Assembly: GCA_003216275.1 (NCBI GenBank)
Contig: QCJC01000008.1
Coordinates: forward strand, 1 to 64,000
Length of the DNA stretch: 64,000 nucleotides
Source: Prochlorococcus sp. AG-402-P18
GTDB taxonomy: Bacteria > Cyanobacteriota > Cyanobacteriia > PCC-6307 > Cyanobiaceae
Direction of reading: 5' to 3'
The translations under genes and the position numbers were made by a program. The first letter of the stretch is position 1. Each line of letters opens with the position of its first letter. A model generated the notes under the pieces. The model was not told the DNA's origin and did not search any database. It saw only the letters and a list, made by a program, of their open reading frames with translations. Below, one piece after another: positions 36,823 to 46,689 of this stretch.

Positions 36823-38217
36823 ATGAATTTGTTTTCCCCTACTGAAGATACTATTGCTGCGATTGCTACTGCCGTTTCTCCCGGTCAAGGAAGTATCGCT
36901 GCCATTAGGATCTCTGGCTCCTCAGCAATTGACATAGCTAAAAATATTGTTCATGTACCAGGAATGCACAATTGGAGCTCTCACAAAGTGCTTTATGGTC
37001 ATGTAACTGAAGCAAATAAAAACATATACATAGATGAAGTTTTAATTTTAATCATGGAAGGGCCTAGAAGCTTTACAGGCGAGGACATAGTTGAGATTCA
37101 TTGTCACGGTGGGATTATTGCAGTACAAAAAATCCTTGAAAGAATACTAGATAGTCCAAGAGTTCGAAGAGCAGAACCAGGAGAATTTAGTCAAAGAGCA
37201 GTTCTTAATGGTCGTTTAAGCCTGACGCAAGCAGAATCAATTAGTGAACTAATTTCTGCAAGGAGTCGAAAAGCTGCAGAACTTGCTATCAATGGAATTG
37301 AAGGGAATATTCAGACTACGATTGACTCAATAAAGAAACGCTTGCTAGAGCAGCTAACTGAAATTGAAGCAAGAATCGATTTCGAGGAAGATCTTCCAGC
37401 TTTAGATGAAAAAAATGTGCAGAATGAAATTAGCGCAATTAAAAAAGATCTAAACGAGATAATAAATAATGCTAAAAGAGGCTCATGGGTTCGTTCTGGC
37501 CTAAAAGTTACTTTGATAGGTCAGCCTAACGTTGGCAAAAGTTCCTTAATGAATAGACTTTCCAAAAAAGAAAAAGCCATAGTTACTGATCTACCTGGAA
37601 CGACGAGAGATCTACTGGAAAGTGAGATTGTTTTAGAGGGTATACCAGTCACTTTTATTGATACTGCAGGTATGAGAGAAACTGAGAATATCATCGAACA
37701 AATTGGTATTTCTAGAACCCAAGAGGCCTTGAATCAGGCTGATCTTATTATATTAATCTTTGATTATTCAAATGGATGGACTAGCGAAGATGAATCAATT
37801 CTAAAACAAATGCCAACCAATATTCCACTCTTAATTGTTGGGAATAAATCTGACTTAAAGTGTAATTATCCTTCTAACAAAGATCCCAAAAAAATATTAG
37901 AAAAAGAAAATGTAGTATTAATAAGTGCAAGAACTGGACAAGGAGAGGAGAATCTAATTATTCATCTACTTAAATTATGTGGTTCTTGTCAAATTCATGG
38001 ATTAGATATTGCTCTAAATGAAAGACAACTAGATCTTGCAAATTCAACAATGGAATCACTAGAAAATATTGATAAGGTTTTTGATGCAAACCTGCCATGG
38101 GATTTCTGGACGATCGACTTAAGACAAGCTATTAATTATTTAAGTGAACTAACAGGAGATGATCTAACAGAAAGTTTACTTGATCGAATATTTTCAAAAT
38201 TCTGTATTGGAAAATAA
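36823..38217 (+). CDS. mnmE: tRNA modification GTPase MnmE
   Basis: A 464-residue protein. The N-terminal tetrahydrofolate-binding domain has DTIAAIATAVSPGQGSIAAIRISG. A helical domain contains the inserted G domain with GQPNVGKSSLMN near 226, a DTAG G3 motif and NKSD near 338. The C-terminal CIGK provides the conserved cysteine. With MnmG it forms 5-(carboxymethyl)aminomethyluridine in tRNA wobble positions. The ATG at 36823 (MNLFSPTEDTIAA) is preferred over an upstream TTG at 36805. A 13-bp inverted repeat spans its stop codon. Confidence 0.96.
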   Translation: MNLFSPTEDTIAAIATAVSPGQGSIAAIRISGSSAIDIAKNIVHVPGMHNWSSHKVLYGHVTEANKNIYIDEVLILIMEGPRSFTGEDIVEIHCHGGIIAVQKILERILDSPRVRRAEPGEFSQRAVLNGRLSLTQAESISELISARSRKAAELAINGIEGNIQTTIDSIKKRLLEQLTEIEARIDFEEDLPALDEKNVQNEISAIKKDLNEIINNAKRGSWVRSGLKVTLIGQPNVGKSSLMNRLSKKEKAIVTDLPGTTRDLLESEIVLEGIPVTFIDTAGMRETENIIEQIGISRTQEALNQADLIILIFDYSNGWTSEDESILKQMPTNIPLLIVGNKSDLKCNYPSNKDPKKILEKENVVLISARTGQGEENLIIHLLKLCGSCQIHGLDIALNERQLDLANSTMESLENIDKVFDANLPWDFWTIDLRQAINYLSELTGDDLTESLLDRIFSKFCIGK

Positions 38218-38248
38218 TCAGTTATTTTTTAATCTACTGATTATTTTC
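38210..38248. repeat. 13-bp perfect inverted repeat over the mnmE stop
   Basis: GAAAATAATCAGT (38210-38222) and ACTGATTATTTTC (38236-38248) are exact reverse complements around a 13-base loop. The mnmE TAA lies in the left arm and a small minus-strand ORF ends in the loop. T-tails are weak on both strands, so it could be a terminator or an RNA-stability hairpin. Confidence 0.6.
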
Positions 38249-38523
38249 AATTGTAAAAATATAGTAGAGGTAATAGCAAACTCCACCAACTAATAGAGCA
38301 ACCATAATATTCACACTGTGAACAACTTCCACAAGATCAAAATAATTTAGAATTAAACCAATTAAAGCATATAATTAACATATAATAAAGGGGGAAAATT
38401 AAAATCTGACGTTACCATAAAATAGTTCAAGTATAGATTAATAGATGAAATACAAATATAGGAAAAGATGTTTTCTTCAAATGGTTTTAACGTTGGTATA
38501 GTAATTAATATAATTGTTGTATT
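38218..38523. other. 306-base intergenic region between mnmE and nadC
   Basis: Apart from the inverted repeat at its left end and a candidate minus-strand small ORF (38234-38332), I see no gene. An A-rich block with GGGGG lies near 38390. The nadC promoter must lie in the right half; TATAGT-like and AATATA sequences occur but none is distinctive. Confidence 0.5.
38234..38332 (-). CDS. Candidate small membrane protein (32 aa)
   Basis: On the minus strand a GTG at 38330-38332 opens a frame with an internal ATG at 38303-38305 and a TAG at 38234-38236. The peptide is one hydrophobic span (MVALLVGGVCYYLYYIF followed by a polar ENNQ tail), typical of single-pass membrane peptides. The open frame extends to 38374 without a standard start. 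It could be a real small thylakoid or plasma-membrane protein, a remnant of a longer gene, or chance. No ribosome-binding site is evident. Confidence 0.3.
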   Translation of the reverse strand: MEVVHSVNIMVALLVGGVCYYLYYIFTIENNQ

Positions 38524-39399
38524 GTGGATCTTCGCTCACCAAAACTACGCAAAATAATAGATGCCTGGATTGAGGAAGACCTTGGTGATGGAGACCTAAC
38601 TAGGTTTGTACTCAACAGTAGAAGCGTATCCGCTCATTGGATTGCTAAAGAAAATGGAACTTTTTGTGGTGGAGATCTCATAAAACTTATATTCCAAAGA
38701 ATTGATCCCAAAGTTGATGTTCAACTACTAATAAAAGATGGTCAGAAGTTCAAGAAGAATCAAAAACTCTTAGAACTTCAAGGCTCATCATCATCCTTAG
38801 TTGCAGGAGAGCGAGTAACTCTTAATGTCGCGATGCATCTATCTGGTATTGCCACCTCAACAGCTTTACTTGTCAATAAACTCACTGGCTCTAATGTGAA
38901 GTTAGTAGATACCCGCAAAACGACACCAGGACTGAGAGTATTTGAAAAATATGCTTTTCGTTGTGGTGGTGGTATCAATCATAGACTTGGATTAGATGAT
39001 GCAGCCATGTTGAAAGAGAATCATATTGAATGGTCTAAAGGCATTAATAAGAGTATCAAGGTCTTAAAAAACAATATTCCATGGACAACTAAAATAATTG
39101 TCGAGGCAGAAACTCCCAGTCAAGCGAAAGAAGCAGTAGAAGCAGGAGCTGATGGGATTTTACTTGATGAGATGTCGATTGAAACTATCCAGAAGTTAGT
39201 GCCAGAATTACGTCAACTTTCGAAGAGTAATAATTCTAAATACATCTCAAAAAATGTTGTTATTGAGGTTTCTGGAATTAATCCAGATAATTTGTCAGAC
39301 TATATTTTTACAGGTATTGATTTAATCTCGACTAGTGCATCAATAACTAAAAGCAAATGGATTGATTTCAGTATGCGCTTTAGTCAAAGCCATGAATAA
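38524..39399 (+). CDS. nadC: Quinolinate phosphoribosyltransferase (nicotinate-nucleotide pyrophosphorylase)
   Basis: A 291-residue enzyme making nicotinate mononucleotide from quinolinate and PRPP in NAD synthesis. Signatures are EDLGDGDLT near residue 18, the DTRKTTPGLR loop near 139, KYAFRCGGGINHRLGLDDAAMLKENH following it, and VEVSGINPDNL near 245. The start is GTG at 38524. A 66-base gap separates it from argS. Confidence 0.94.
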   Translation: MDLRSPKLRKIIDAWIEEDLGDGDLTRFVLNSRSVSAHWIAKENGTFCGGDLIKLIFQRIDPKVDVQLLIKDGQKFKKNQKLLELQGSSSSLVAGERVTLNVAMHLSGIATSTALLVNKLTGSNVKLVDTRKTTPGLRVFEKYAFRCGGGINHRLGLDDAAMLKENHIEWSKGINKSIKVLKNNIPWTTKIIVEAETPSQAKEAVEAGADGILLDEMSIETIQKLVPELRQLSKSNNSKYISKNVVIEVSGINPDNLSDYIFTGIDLISTSASITKSKWIDFSMRFSQSHE

Positions 39400-39465
39400 T
39401 CCGCTTTCTTATCTCATCAAAAAGACCCAAAAACCTTGAAAGTCTCTCTCTAAACTACAAATATT

Positions 39466-41286
39466 ATGCTCAAAATATCGACCCAATTAGAAGAAGTGCT
39501 TAATAGAGCCTTAACGAAGGTATTTCCAAAAGAGGATCGAAGTCCGGAAACCTCTTCAATACTTACACGTGACAATTTAGTTCCTGCATCAAAGCCAGAA
39601 TTTGGAGATTTCCAAATAAATTGTGCTTTATCACTAGCAAAAGAGATAAAACAACCTCCTCGTCATATTGCACAACAAATAGCTGACCAACTACAAAAAG
39701 ATAATGATTTCTTGCAAATATGCAATGCACCTAATATTGCAGGTCCAGGTTTTATAAACCTATCCATTAATTCACAAACACTTATATCTGAAATTTATAT
39801 TCGTCTAAAGGATAAAAGATTAGGCGTTCCTCTAAAAAAATTCAGTGCAGCACAGGAGAAAGTAGAACAAAACAATCGGGTCATTATCGATTTTTCTAGT
39901 CCAAATATTGCTAAAGAAATGCATGTTGGGCATTTAAGATCAACGATTATTGGAGATTCTCTCGCACGAGTTCTTGAATTCTGCGGTTATGAAGTCTTAA
40001 GAATCAATCATGTGGGAGATTGGGGTACTCAATTTGGGATGCTCATAACTCATTTGAAAGAGGTTGTACCAGAAGCACTTCATAAAAAAGATGTAGTGGA
40101 AATCAGTGATCTCGTGAATTTTTATCGTCAAGCAAAGAAAAGATTTGACGAGGATGAAGATTTTCAAAAAAAATCTAGAAGTGAGGTTGTTAATTTACAA
40201 GCAGGTGAAGAAGGAAGTCTAACTGCATGGCAATTACTATGTAATCAATCTAGAAAAGAGTTTCAAAAGATCTATGATCGACTTGATATTAAGTTAAACG
40301 AAAGAGGTGAGTCTTTTTATAACAAATTTTTAGTAGATATTGTTGATGACTTAAAAAACAAAAATTTACTAATAAATGATCAAGGAGCGAAATGTATTTT
40401 CCTTGATGGCTTATTAGGAAAAGACGGCAAGCCACAACCAATAATTATTCAAAAAAGTGATGGAGGTTTTAATTATGCAACAACTGATCTTGCAGCAATT
40501 AAATATAGATTGACGAAATCTCCAGATGGAGATGGAGCATTCCGATTGATTTATGTCACAGATGCCGGACAAGCATCACACTTTTTTGGGGTTTTTCAGA
40601 TCGCAAAGCTTGCAAAATGGATTCCTAGAAATTGTCAAGTCGAGCACGTACCTTTCGGACTTGTTCAAGGAGAAGATGGTAAAAAATTAAAAACTCGTTC
40701 AGGAGAAACAATTAGATTAGTAGACCTTCTGGATGAAGCAATTCAACGAGCAAAAAAAGATCTGAAAGATCGTCTCAAAACTGAAAGCAGGTTCGAAAAT
40801 GAAAGTTTTATAGATAAAGTTTCTACTACTGTTGGGATTTCAGCCATCAAGTATGCAGATCTAAGTCAAAATAGAGTCTCTAATTACCAATTTAGTTTTG
40901 ACAAGATGCTCTCATTGCAAGGGAATACAGCTCCATATTTACTTTATGCATTGGTTCGAATAGCAGGTATATCACGAAAAGGAGGGAACTTAAACGTGTC
41001 AAGTAAGAATATTCAGTTCAATGAACCACAGGAATGGGCCTTAATTCGCAAGCTATTACAACTTGATTGTGTAATTGAAGAAGTCGAAAAAGAGCTTCTT
41101 CCTAATCGTCTATGTGGATATTTATTTGAATTAAGTCAGACCTTTAATAGATTTTACGATCAAATTCCAATTTTAAAAGCAAGTGAGCCGTCAAGAACCA
41201 GTAGACTTGCCTTATGTGCAATCACTGCAGACACACTTAAACTCGGGATGAGTTTGTTAGGCATCCCCACTTTAGATAGAATGTAA
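39466..41286 (+). CDS. argS: Arginyl-tRNA synthetase
   Basis: A 606-residue class I synthetase. The N-terminal Add-1 domain (about 1-110) binds the tRNA D-loop. [18 protein letters not shown] near 146 carries the HIGH-type motif, and [14 protein letters not shown] follows. The C-terminal helical anticodon domain ends at the stop codon, and the typical KMSK motif is not conserved, as usual for ArgRS. Its TAA overlaps the ATG of hisC by one base, indicating coupled translation. Confidence 0.97.
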   Translation: MLKISTQLEEVLNRALTKVFPKEDRSPETSSILTRDNLVPASKPEFGDFQINCALSLAKEIKQPPRHIAQQIADQLQKDNDFLQICNAPNIAGPGFINLSINSQTLISEIYIRLKDKRLGVPLKKFSAAQEKVEQNNRVIIDFSSPNIAKEMHVGHLRSTIIGDSLARVLEFCGYEVLRINHVGDWGTQFGMLITHLKEVVPEALHKKDVVEISDLVNFYRQAKKRFDEDEDFQKKSRSEVVNLQAGEEGSLTAWQLLCNQSRKEFQKIYDRLDIKLNERGESFYNKFLVDIVDDLKNKNLLINDQGAKCIFLDGLLGKDGKPQPIIIQKSDGGFNYATTDLAAIKYRLTKSPDGDGAFRLIYVTDAGQASHFFGVFQIAKLAKWIPRNCQVEHVPFGLVQGEDGKKLKTRSGETIRLVDLLDEAIQRAKKDLKDRLKTESRFENESFIDKVSTTVGISAIKYADLSQNRVSNYQFSFDKMLSLQGNTAPYLLYALVRIAGISRKGGNLNVSSKNIQFNEPQEWALIRKLLQLDCVIEEVEKELLPNRLCGYLFELSQTFNRFYDQIPILKASEPSRTSRLALCAITADTLKLGMSLLGIPTLDRM

Positions 41287-42401
41287 TGGAAACTACAGAA
41301 AAATCTTTTCTAGATATACCGAATCCTAGAGAAGAGGTCGATGCCTTAAATCCTTATTCAGCGCCACTAGAAGGACGACGAAATTTACTAAGACTTGACT
41401 TTAATGAAAATACTATTGGACCAAGCCCATGCGTAATTGAAGCCCTTAGCAAAATAAGCAGAGATGAAATCTCTATTTATCCAGAGTATTCAGGTTTAAG
41501 AGAAAAAGTAGTAGAAACTCTAATCAAACAAAATTCAAGCGTAAATATAAACTCATCTGAAGTAGGAATTTTCAATGGAGTTGATGCCGCAATAAATGCT
41601 ATTTTTCATGCCTATGGCAACTCTAATGATTTAATGCTTACCACATCGCCTACTTTTGGATATTACACTCCTTGTGCACAAATGCGTGGAATGAGAATTA
41701 TCTCAATTCCCTATGAAGGTAAAAATTATCAATACCCTTTTAGTCAAATTTGCGAATTAATCGAGCAAAAGAATCCCAAAATTTTACTAATCTGTAATCC
41801 AAATAATCCAACTGGCACAAGATTAAGTCCAGAAAGAATTATAGAAATCTGCAAAATTTCATCTAAAACACTCGTTGTTGTCGATGAACTTTATGAGGCT
41901 TTTACAGGTGATAGCGTTTTGCCACTTGTAACTTTCCAAAAAGTACCCAATCTCGTTGTACTCAGATCTCTTTCTAAAACTGCTGGTTTAGCAGGTTTAA
42001 GAATTGGTTTTGCTATTAGTAATTCTACAGTAATTAATATAGTTAATAGGGTCACTGGTCCATATGATGTTAATAGCTTTGCTGTGGTGGCAGCTTTTGC
42101 TGCACTGAAAGATCAATCCTATATTGATTCTTATGTAAATAAAGTACTTGAGGCTCGTAAATGGTTAAGAAATACACTTGAAAAGTTTTACGTCAAACAT
42201 CATATTGACGGAGGAAACTATTTTCTACTATGGCCAAAATCAAACCCTGAATATATTGAGGAAAAGTTAAAGTCATCTGGGATTTTAATTAGAAATATGG
42301 ATAAGAAAAAAAATTTAAAAGGCTCTATCAGAGTAAGTATCGGAACAATTGAGCAAATGAAAAGATTCTGGTCAATTTTTCAAGTTATCGATGAAGTGTG
42401 A
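41286..42401 (+). CDS. hisC: Histidinol-phosphate aminotransferase-like PLP enzyme
   Basis: A 371-residue fold-type I aminotransferase. It has RLDFNENTIGPSPCVIEAL near residue 38, CNPNNPTGTRLSP near 166, and the PLP lysine in SLSKTAGLAGLRIGFA near 234. The best fit is HisC, which converts imidazole-acetol phosphate and glutamate to histidinol phosphate. Paralogues acting on aromatic amino acids share these motifs, so the substrate is probable rather than proven. It overlaps argS by one base. Confidence 0.85.
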   Translation: METTEKSFLDIPNPREEVDALNPYSAPLEGRRNLLRLDFNENTIGPSPCVIEALSKISRDEISIYPEYSGLREKVVETLIKQNSSVNINSSEVGIFNGVDAAINAIFHAYGNSNDLMLTTSPTFGYYTPCAQMRGMRIISIPYEGKNYQYPFSQICELIEQKNPKILLICNPNNPTGTRLSPERIIEICKISSKTLVVVDELYEAFTGDSVLPLVTFQKVPNLVVLRSLSKTAGLAGLRIGFAISNSTVINIVNRVTGPYDVNSFAVVAAFAALKDQSYIDSYVNKVLEARKWLRNTLEKFYVKHHIDGGNYFLLWPKSNPEYIEEKLKSSGILIRNMDKKKNLKGSIRVSIGTIEQMKRFWSIFQVIDEV

Positions 42402-42433
42402 ATAATTTATTATGTCTAAAACACAGAGACAAT

Positions 42434-43030
42434 TTAACTTGATTCGGCTAAATGCAAAAAATTAGAAAGTAATTTATGACCAGCTTCGGTCAATACACTC
42501 TCAGGATGAAATTGTACACCATATATGTGTGGATAATCTTTATGAGTTATTCCCATAATTGTTTGATCCTCGAGCCAGGCGATAATCTCTAAACATTCTG
42601 GAAAACTTTCTCTCTGCGCAATCAAACTATGGTATCTGGTCGCGACTAAGGGATTGGGTAAATCTTTAAATATTCCAGTACCTCGATGCAGAACATTAGA
42701 TGTTTTTCCATGCATTAGTTCTTTAGCTCTGATTATTTTTCCACCGAAAGCTTGAGTTATAGCTTGATGACCAAGACAAACACCAAGGGTTGGTATCTCA
42801 ACCGATAACTCAGATAAAATATTTAGACAAATCCCTGACTGATCAGGATCTCCTGGACCAGGAGACAACAAAATCGCATCAGGGTTTAAAGCTTTAATCT
42901 CACTGATCGTAAGAGAATCATTACGTTCAACTCTTACTTCTGAGGCAATAGGATGTTGAGGTGCTAATTCGCCCAAATATTGAACGAGGTTATAAGTGAA
43001 ACTGTCATAATTGTCGATAACCAAAAACAT
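42434..43030 (-). CDS. trpG: Glutamine amidotransferase of anthranilate/aminodeoxychorismate synthase
   Basis: A 198-residue class I amidotransferase. It starts MFLVIDNYDSFTYNLVQYL, typical of TrpG/PabA. The nucleophilic cysteine is in GVCLGHQAI near 84, with LLSPGPGDP upstream and the catalytic histidine and glutamate in VQFHPES near 170. It releases ammonia from glutamine for anthranilate (tryptophan) or aminodeoxychorismate (folate) synthesis, and one subunit may serve both. No synthase subunit lies beside it. It ends a minus-strand run that starts at prfB. Confidence 0.9.
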   Translation of the reverse strand: MFLVIDNYDSFTYNLVQYLGELAPQHPIASEVRVERNDSLTISEIKALNPDAILLSPGPGDPDQSGICLNILSELSVEIPTLGVCLGHQAITQAFGGKIIRAKELMHGKTSNVLHRGTGIFKDLPNPLVATRYHSLIAQRESFPECLEIIAWLEDQTIMGITHKDYPHIYGVQFHPESVLTEAGHKLLSNFLHLAESS

Positions 43031-43042
43031 GATTTTAAAACA

Positions 43043-43501
43043 TTAAATTCCTAACTTTTTAAGAAATGGAGGAAATAATAATAGGACAGCAATCAGTACT
43101 GAACTAATTGAAGCTACTAAAACAGCCCCAGCCGAACAATCTTTAGCGATTTGTGCAAGAGGATGAAATCGTTTTCCAATGGCCAAATCAACAACTGATT
43201 CAATTGCTGTATTAAGCAATTCAACTACTAGCACACTAGTAGCGGTAAGAGCCATTATTGCCAAATCACTTTTATTAAGACCTAATAAAAAGCCTAAAAC
43301 AAAAGCTCCCAAGGCAAAGCCAACATGAATCCGAAAATTTCTTTGAGTTGAGAAAGCATATCCTAGACCTTTAGCTGCATATAAAAAGCTTGTTGGAAGA
43401 TCTTTAGCTATCTTCCATGATGACCTTTTATTTGGTCTTTGAAGAGTTTTAGGTATATCCCAAGCTTCTCTCTCAGAATCATTAGATATCTCAGGAGCCA
43501 T
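43043..43501 (-). CDS. dgkA: Diacylglycerol/undecaprenol kinase family membrane protein
   Basis: A 152-residue protein. After a soluble N-terminus of about 45 residues come the family stretch AKGLGYAFSTQRNFRIHVGFA and three hydrophobic helices (about 65-83, 85-105, 125-145). The signature VVELLNTAIESVVDLAIG near residue 88 carries the catalytic glutamates. Gram-positive and cyanobacterial members phosphorylate diacylglycerol or undecaprenol. It lies just after ybeY, a common bacterial pairing. Confidence 0.9.
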   Translation of the reverse strand: MAPEISNDSEREAWDIPKTLQRPNKRSSWKIAKDLPTSFLYAAKGLGYAFSTQRNFRIHVGFALGAFVLGFLLGLNKSDLAIMALTATSVLVVELLNTAIESVVDLAIGKRFHPLAQIAKDCSAGAVLVASISSVLIAVLLLFPPFLKKLGI

Positions 43502-43510
43502 ATTTGTTAA

Positions 43511-43531
43511 TCTTCATTCTTCATTCTTCAT
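43511..43531. repeat. Three tandem copies of a 7-base unit between ybeY and dgkA
   Basis: TCTTCAT is repeated exactly three times at 43511-43531, between the ybeY stop and the dgkA start. On the transcribed strand it reads ATGAAGA three times, giving purine-rich GAAG motifs upstream of dgkA. Copy number could vary by slippage. Confidence 0.6.
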
Positions 43532-43532
43532 T

Positions 43533-44087
43533 TTAAAGAATAGCTCTTAAGTCAAGAAGTTGCTCTTGAATTAAAAGCATTTGATTAAGGCTTTCTTCGT
43601 CACTATGATCCCAACCCAAAAGGTGTAAAAGGCCATGAGAGGCAAGCCATCTCAGTTCTCTAAATAAAGCGACATTATTTTCTTTAGCTTGTCTGATTGC
43701 AGTAGGGACTGAGATAACGATGTCACCCAATTCAATACATTCATTACATACACCAAAAGATGTCTCATCAATTATCGGAAATGAGAGCACATCAGTGGTC
43801 TTTGATTGCCCGAGCCAGGTATGATTCAAATCAAGGATCTTCTGATCATTTGTTAGTTCCAACCCCAAGCTAAGTTGAGATGCATGTCGGACTATTTCAG
43901 GACACTGAAGTTCTTCCTTGACTTGTATAAATCTAATCCAACTAGTTATATCATGAATCCATTGACCTGAAATGTTCATCTGATCTAAAATATCACCATT
44001 AACAATGGTCTCCAAACCTTGAGCTGAAAAAGGGGTAAAAGAAAGATCTACATCCAGTTTATAAGAACTTGATAAATATTTCTCCAT
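43533..44087 (-). CDS. ybeY: Endoribonuclease YbeY (16S rRNA maturation)
   Basis: A 184-residue protein from the ATG at 44085-44087. The zinc site is SHGLLHLLGWDHSDEE near residue 145, matching the HGxLHLxGYDH signature, with TDVLSFPI near 103. It matures rRNA and takes part in ribosome quality control. The frame continues to a TTG at 44126, which would overlap the DUF3285 gene, so the ATG is preferred. It is followed by dgkA after a 31-base gap with a tandem repeat. Confidence 0.92.
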   Translation of the reverse strand: MEKYLSSSYKLDVDLSFTPFSAQGLETIVNGDILDQMNISGQWIHDITSWIRFIQVKEELQCPEIVRHASQLSLGLELTNDQKILDLNHTWLGQSKTTDVLSFPIIDETSFGVCNECIELGDIVISVPTAIRQAKENNVALFRELRWLASHGLLHLLGWDHSDEESLNQMLLIQEQLLDLRAIL

Positions 44088-44091
44088 AAAA

Positions 44092-44289
44092 TTACTGAGG
44101 TATATGGGGTTTTCCAAGGACAGCAACTAAAAGAATAAATCCAAGAAAGCCTAAAGCGGTTAAACCAAAATGATAAAGACTTTGACTACCTTTACGAACC
44201 ATATTTTTCATTGCAAGTTTTACAAAACTTGGTGGCGGTGTTGATTTCTTAGCGGCCTCATCAGAAATAATTTTATTATTCATATCCAT
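44092..44289 (-). CDS. DUF3285 small membrane protein
   Basis: A 65-residue protein. A polar N-terminus precedes TPPPSFVKLAMKNMVRKGSQ and one hydrophobic segment (about 42-60). This matches the cyanobacterial DUF3285 layout, known to me from its position next to ybeY and prfB. The function is unknown. It lies seven bases after the prfB stop and four before the ybeY start. Confidence 0.8.
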   Translation of the reverse strand: MDMNNKIISDEAAKKSTPPPSFVKLAMKNMVRKGSQSLYHFGLTALGFLGFILLVAVLGKPHIPQ

Positions 44290-44296
44290 TCAAAAT

Positions 44297-45407
44297 TTAT
44301 GATTCTTCAATATTTTGCCTTAAAAGAGACTGAATAAAAATATCTAATTCCCCATTCATGACTGAATCTACATCTGTTGTTTCTTGATCAGTGCGTAGAT
44401 CTTTAACCATTTGGTATGGATGAAAAACATAATTCCTGATTTGATTTCCCCAAGCAGCTTCAACAATATCTCCACGAATATCAGCAATCTCTGCAGCTCT
44501 TTGCTCTACTGCTATCACCATCAACTTTGATTTTAGTAGAGCCATTGCTTTGTCTTTATTTTGAAGCTGTGATCTTTCTTGAGTACACCTAACTGCAATA
44601 CCCGTAGGCACATGAAGAATCCGAACCGCAGTCTCAACTTTATTTACATTTTGTCCACCTGCCCCACCTGAACGACTTGTCGTAATTTCTAAATCTTTTT
44701 CAGGAATATCAAGTTCAACCTCATCATCAAGCTTAGGCATGACTTCAACTCCAGCAAAACTGGTTTGCCGCTTTCCATTTGCATTAAAAGGAGAAATTCT
44801 TACTAAACGATGAGTCCCTTTTTCATTTTGTAAAAAACCATATGCATATAATCCATCTATTTCAATAGTGACACTTTTAATTCCCGCTTCCTCTCCCTCA
44901 GAAAGTTCATTAATAATGACTTTCATACCATTATTTTCAGCCCAACGCGTGTACATCCTTAAAAGCATTTGAGCCCAATCTTGGGCATCAGTTCCACCTG
45001 CACCAGCATTAATTGAAAGAACTGCGCCCTCTTTATCGTAAGTGCCACTTAAAAGACGTTCCATCTCCCAACGTTCGAGCTCTTGTTTTAATTTCTCCAA
45101 GCCTTGATGAGCTTCTAAAAGCATTTCTTCATCAGAATCTATCTCATAAAGCTCTAGCGAAAGGTTTGCGTCCTCAATAGCACCCCTCCATGTCATTAAC
45201 TTTTCTAACTCTGCTTTTACTTCATCAAGTTGGCGCATCTGTTTTTGAGCATTCTTAGGATCGCCCCAAAACTCAGGTTGCGATGCTAATTGCTCTAAAT
45301 CTCTTTTTCTAGCTTGTAATGCGGGTTCGTCAAAGACAATCCTGAGCTTTACCCAGGCGAGCAGTCAACAAAGAAAGATCTCTTTTAAAATCAGTCAGGT
45401 CTTGCAA
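44297..45407 (-). CDS. prfB: Peptide chain release factor 2, with programmed +1 frameshift
   Basis: The gene is read in two frames. The first, from TTG at 45405-45407, encodes 25 residues ([20 protein letters not shown], then AQDCL) and meets an in-frame TGA at 45330-45332 in the site CTT TGA C. After a +1 slip (base 45332 skipped) translation continues with [17 protein letters not shown] to the stop at 44297, giving 369 residues. The downstream part has SPF near residue 211 and [10 protein letters not shown] near 250. RF2 reads UGA and UAA, and low RF2 favours the shift. An AGGA lies four bases before CTT. The exact start is uncertain. Confidence 0.93.
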
Positions 45408-45465
45408 ACGAGGTAATAGAATTAATACATTAAAAGCTATCAGCATATCAACCCAAAAACTATAA

Positions 45466-45756
45466 ATGAATAGATCAATTCACGATTCAAGCATTAATAC
45501 AGTGGAAATATACACTTGGAAGTTTTGCCCATTTTGCATCCGTGCAAAAGCACTTCTTAAGCAAAAAGGAGTTGAATTCATTGAATATTCGATTGATGGC
45601 GACAATGAGGCAAGAGCAAAAATGTCTGAGAGAGCGGGAGGTCTTAGAACTGTCCCACAAATTTTCATCGACGGGAAAAGCATTGGTGGTTGCGACGAGC
45701 TCTACGAACTTGAAAGAAATAACGATTTGAACGAACTCATTGGAATAAGTAATTGA
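45466..45756 (+). CDS. grxC: Glutaredoxin (GrxC type)
   Basis: A 96-residue dithiol glutaredoxin. The CPFC active site is at residue 21, followed by TVPQIFIDGKSIGGCDELYEL, which binds glutathione. It reduces protein disulfides and mixed disulfides. It is divergent from prfB and followed three bases later by glutathione synthetase, so enzyme and cofactor synthesis are linked. Confidence 0.95.
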   Translation: MNRSIHDSSINTVEIYTWKFCPFCIRAKALLKQKGVEFIEYSIDGDNEARAKMSERAGGLRTVPQIFIDGKSIGGCDELYELERNNDLNELIGISN

Positions 45757-45759
45757 TTC

Positions 45760-46689
45760 ATGAAGCAACTATTTGTGCTAGATCCAATAGAAAATATTAA
45801 TCCAAATAAGGATTCATCAGCGGCATTAATGCAAGCCGCATCTAGGGTCAATATAGATGTTTGGATCTGTACTCCTTCTGACCTACAAGCTAGAGGTGAC
45901 GATGCATGGGTCGTTTCCAACAAAGTTAATTGTGAACCATGGATCAAAGTCCAATCATCTCAAAGCCTTCCTTTAAAAGATTTCTCCTGCATATGGATGC
46001 GCAAAGATCCTCCTGTTGATGAAGCCTTTCTGTATGCAACTCATTTATTAGAAGTTGCAGAGCGAGATGGAGTAAATGTCATTAACAAGCCTGCATCACT
46101 TAGAGCTTGGAACGAAAAATTAGGGGCTTTAAGATTTAGTGATCTAATGGCTCCCACTTTGGTTGCGAGTAGGGTAGAACAACTAATAGCATTTGCAAAA
46201 GAATATGGTGAGGTTGTTCTGAAGCCACTTGGGGGAAAAGGTGGACAAGGAGTCATACGTATTGCCAAAGATGCTCCAGGCTTAGAAGCATTACTGGAAT
46301 TAGTTACTTCTCAAGAACATCTACCGGTGATGATGCAACAATTTCTACCAGATGTAATAAAAGGAGATAAAAGGATTCTTTTGGTTAATGGAGAGCCATT
46401 AGGTGCAATTAATCGACGTCCAAAGAAAGGAGACTTCAGAAGCAATCTTGCTTTAGGAGGACAAGCAGAGATAACTAAATTGACTCCTAAAGAAATAGAG
46501 ATATGTGATCAAATAAAGCCTGCTTTACAAAAAGAAGGGCTCTTCTTTGTTGGAATAGATGTTATTGGAGGAATGCTTAGTGAGATCAATGTAACGAGCC
46601 CAACTGGTATTAGAGAAGTAGAAAACCTTATGAATATTCCATTGGCAGATCAAGTGATTGATTACCTTATTGATCATTTGAATAATTAA
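45760..46689 (+). CDS. gshB: Glutathione synthetase
   Basis: A 309-residue ATP-grasp enzyme joining gamma-glutamylcysteine and glycine. The N-terminus [20 protein letters not shown] is standard. The ATP-binding loop is [14 protein letters not shown] near residue 154, and metal ligands lie in the [20 protein letters not shown] segment near 274. It overlaps the convergent menF gene by 23 bases. It is cotranscribed with grxC. Confidence 0.95.
   Translation: MKQLFVLDPIENINPNKDSSAALMQAASRVNIDVWICTPSDLQARGDDAWVVSNKVNCEPWIKVQSSQSLPLKDFSCIWMRKDPPVDEAFLYATHLLEVAERDGVNVINKPASLRAWNEKLGALRFSDLMAPTLVASRVEQLIAFAKEYGEVVLKPLGGKGGQGVIRIAKDAPGLEALLELVTSQEHLPVMMQQFLPDVIKGDKRILLVNGEPLGAINRRPKKGDFRSNLALGGQAEITKLTPKEIEICDQIKPALQKEGLFFVGIDVIGGMLSEINVTSPTGIREVENLMNIPLADQVIDYLIDHLNN

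Noticed and set aside
45480-45947. Several short frames over grxC and gshB
   Set aside because: All overlap two firm genes with active-site motifs and none shows a domain.
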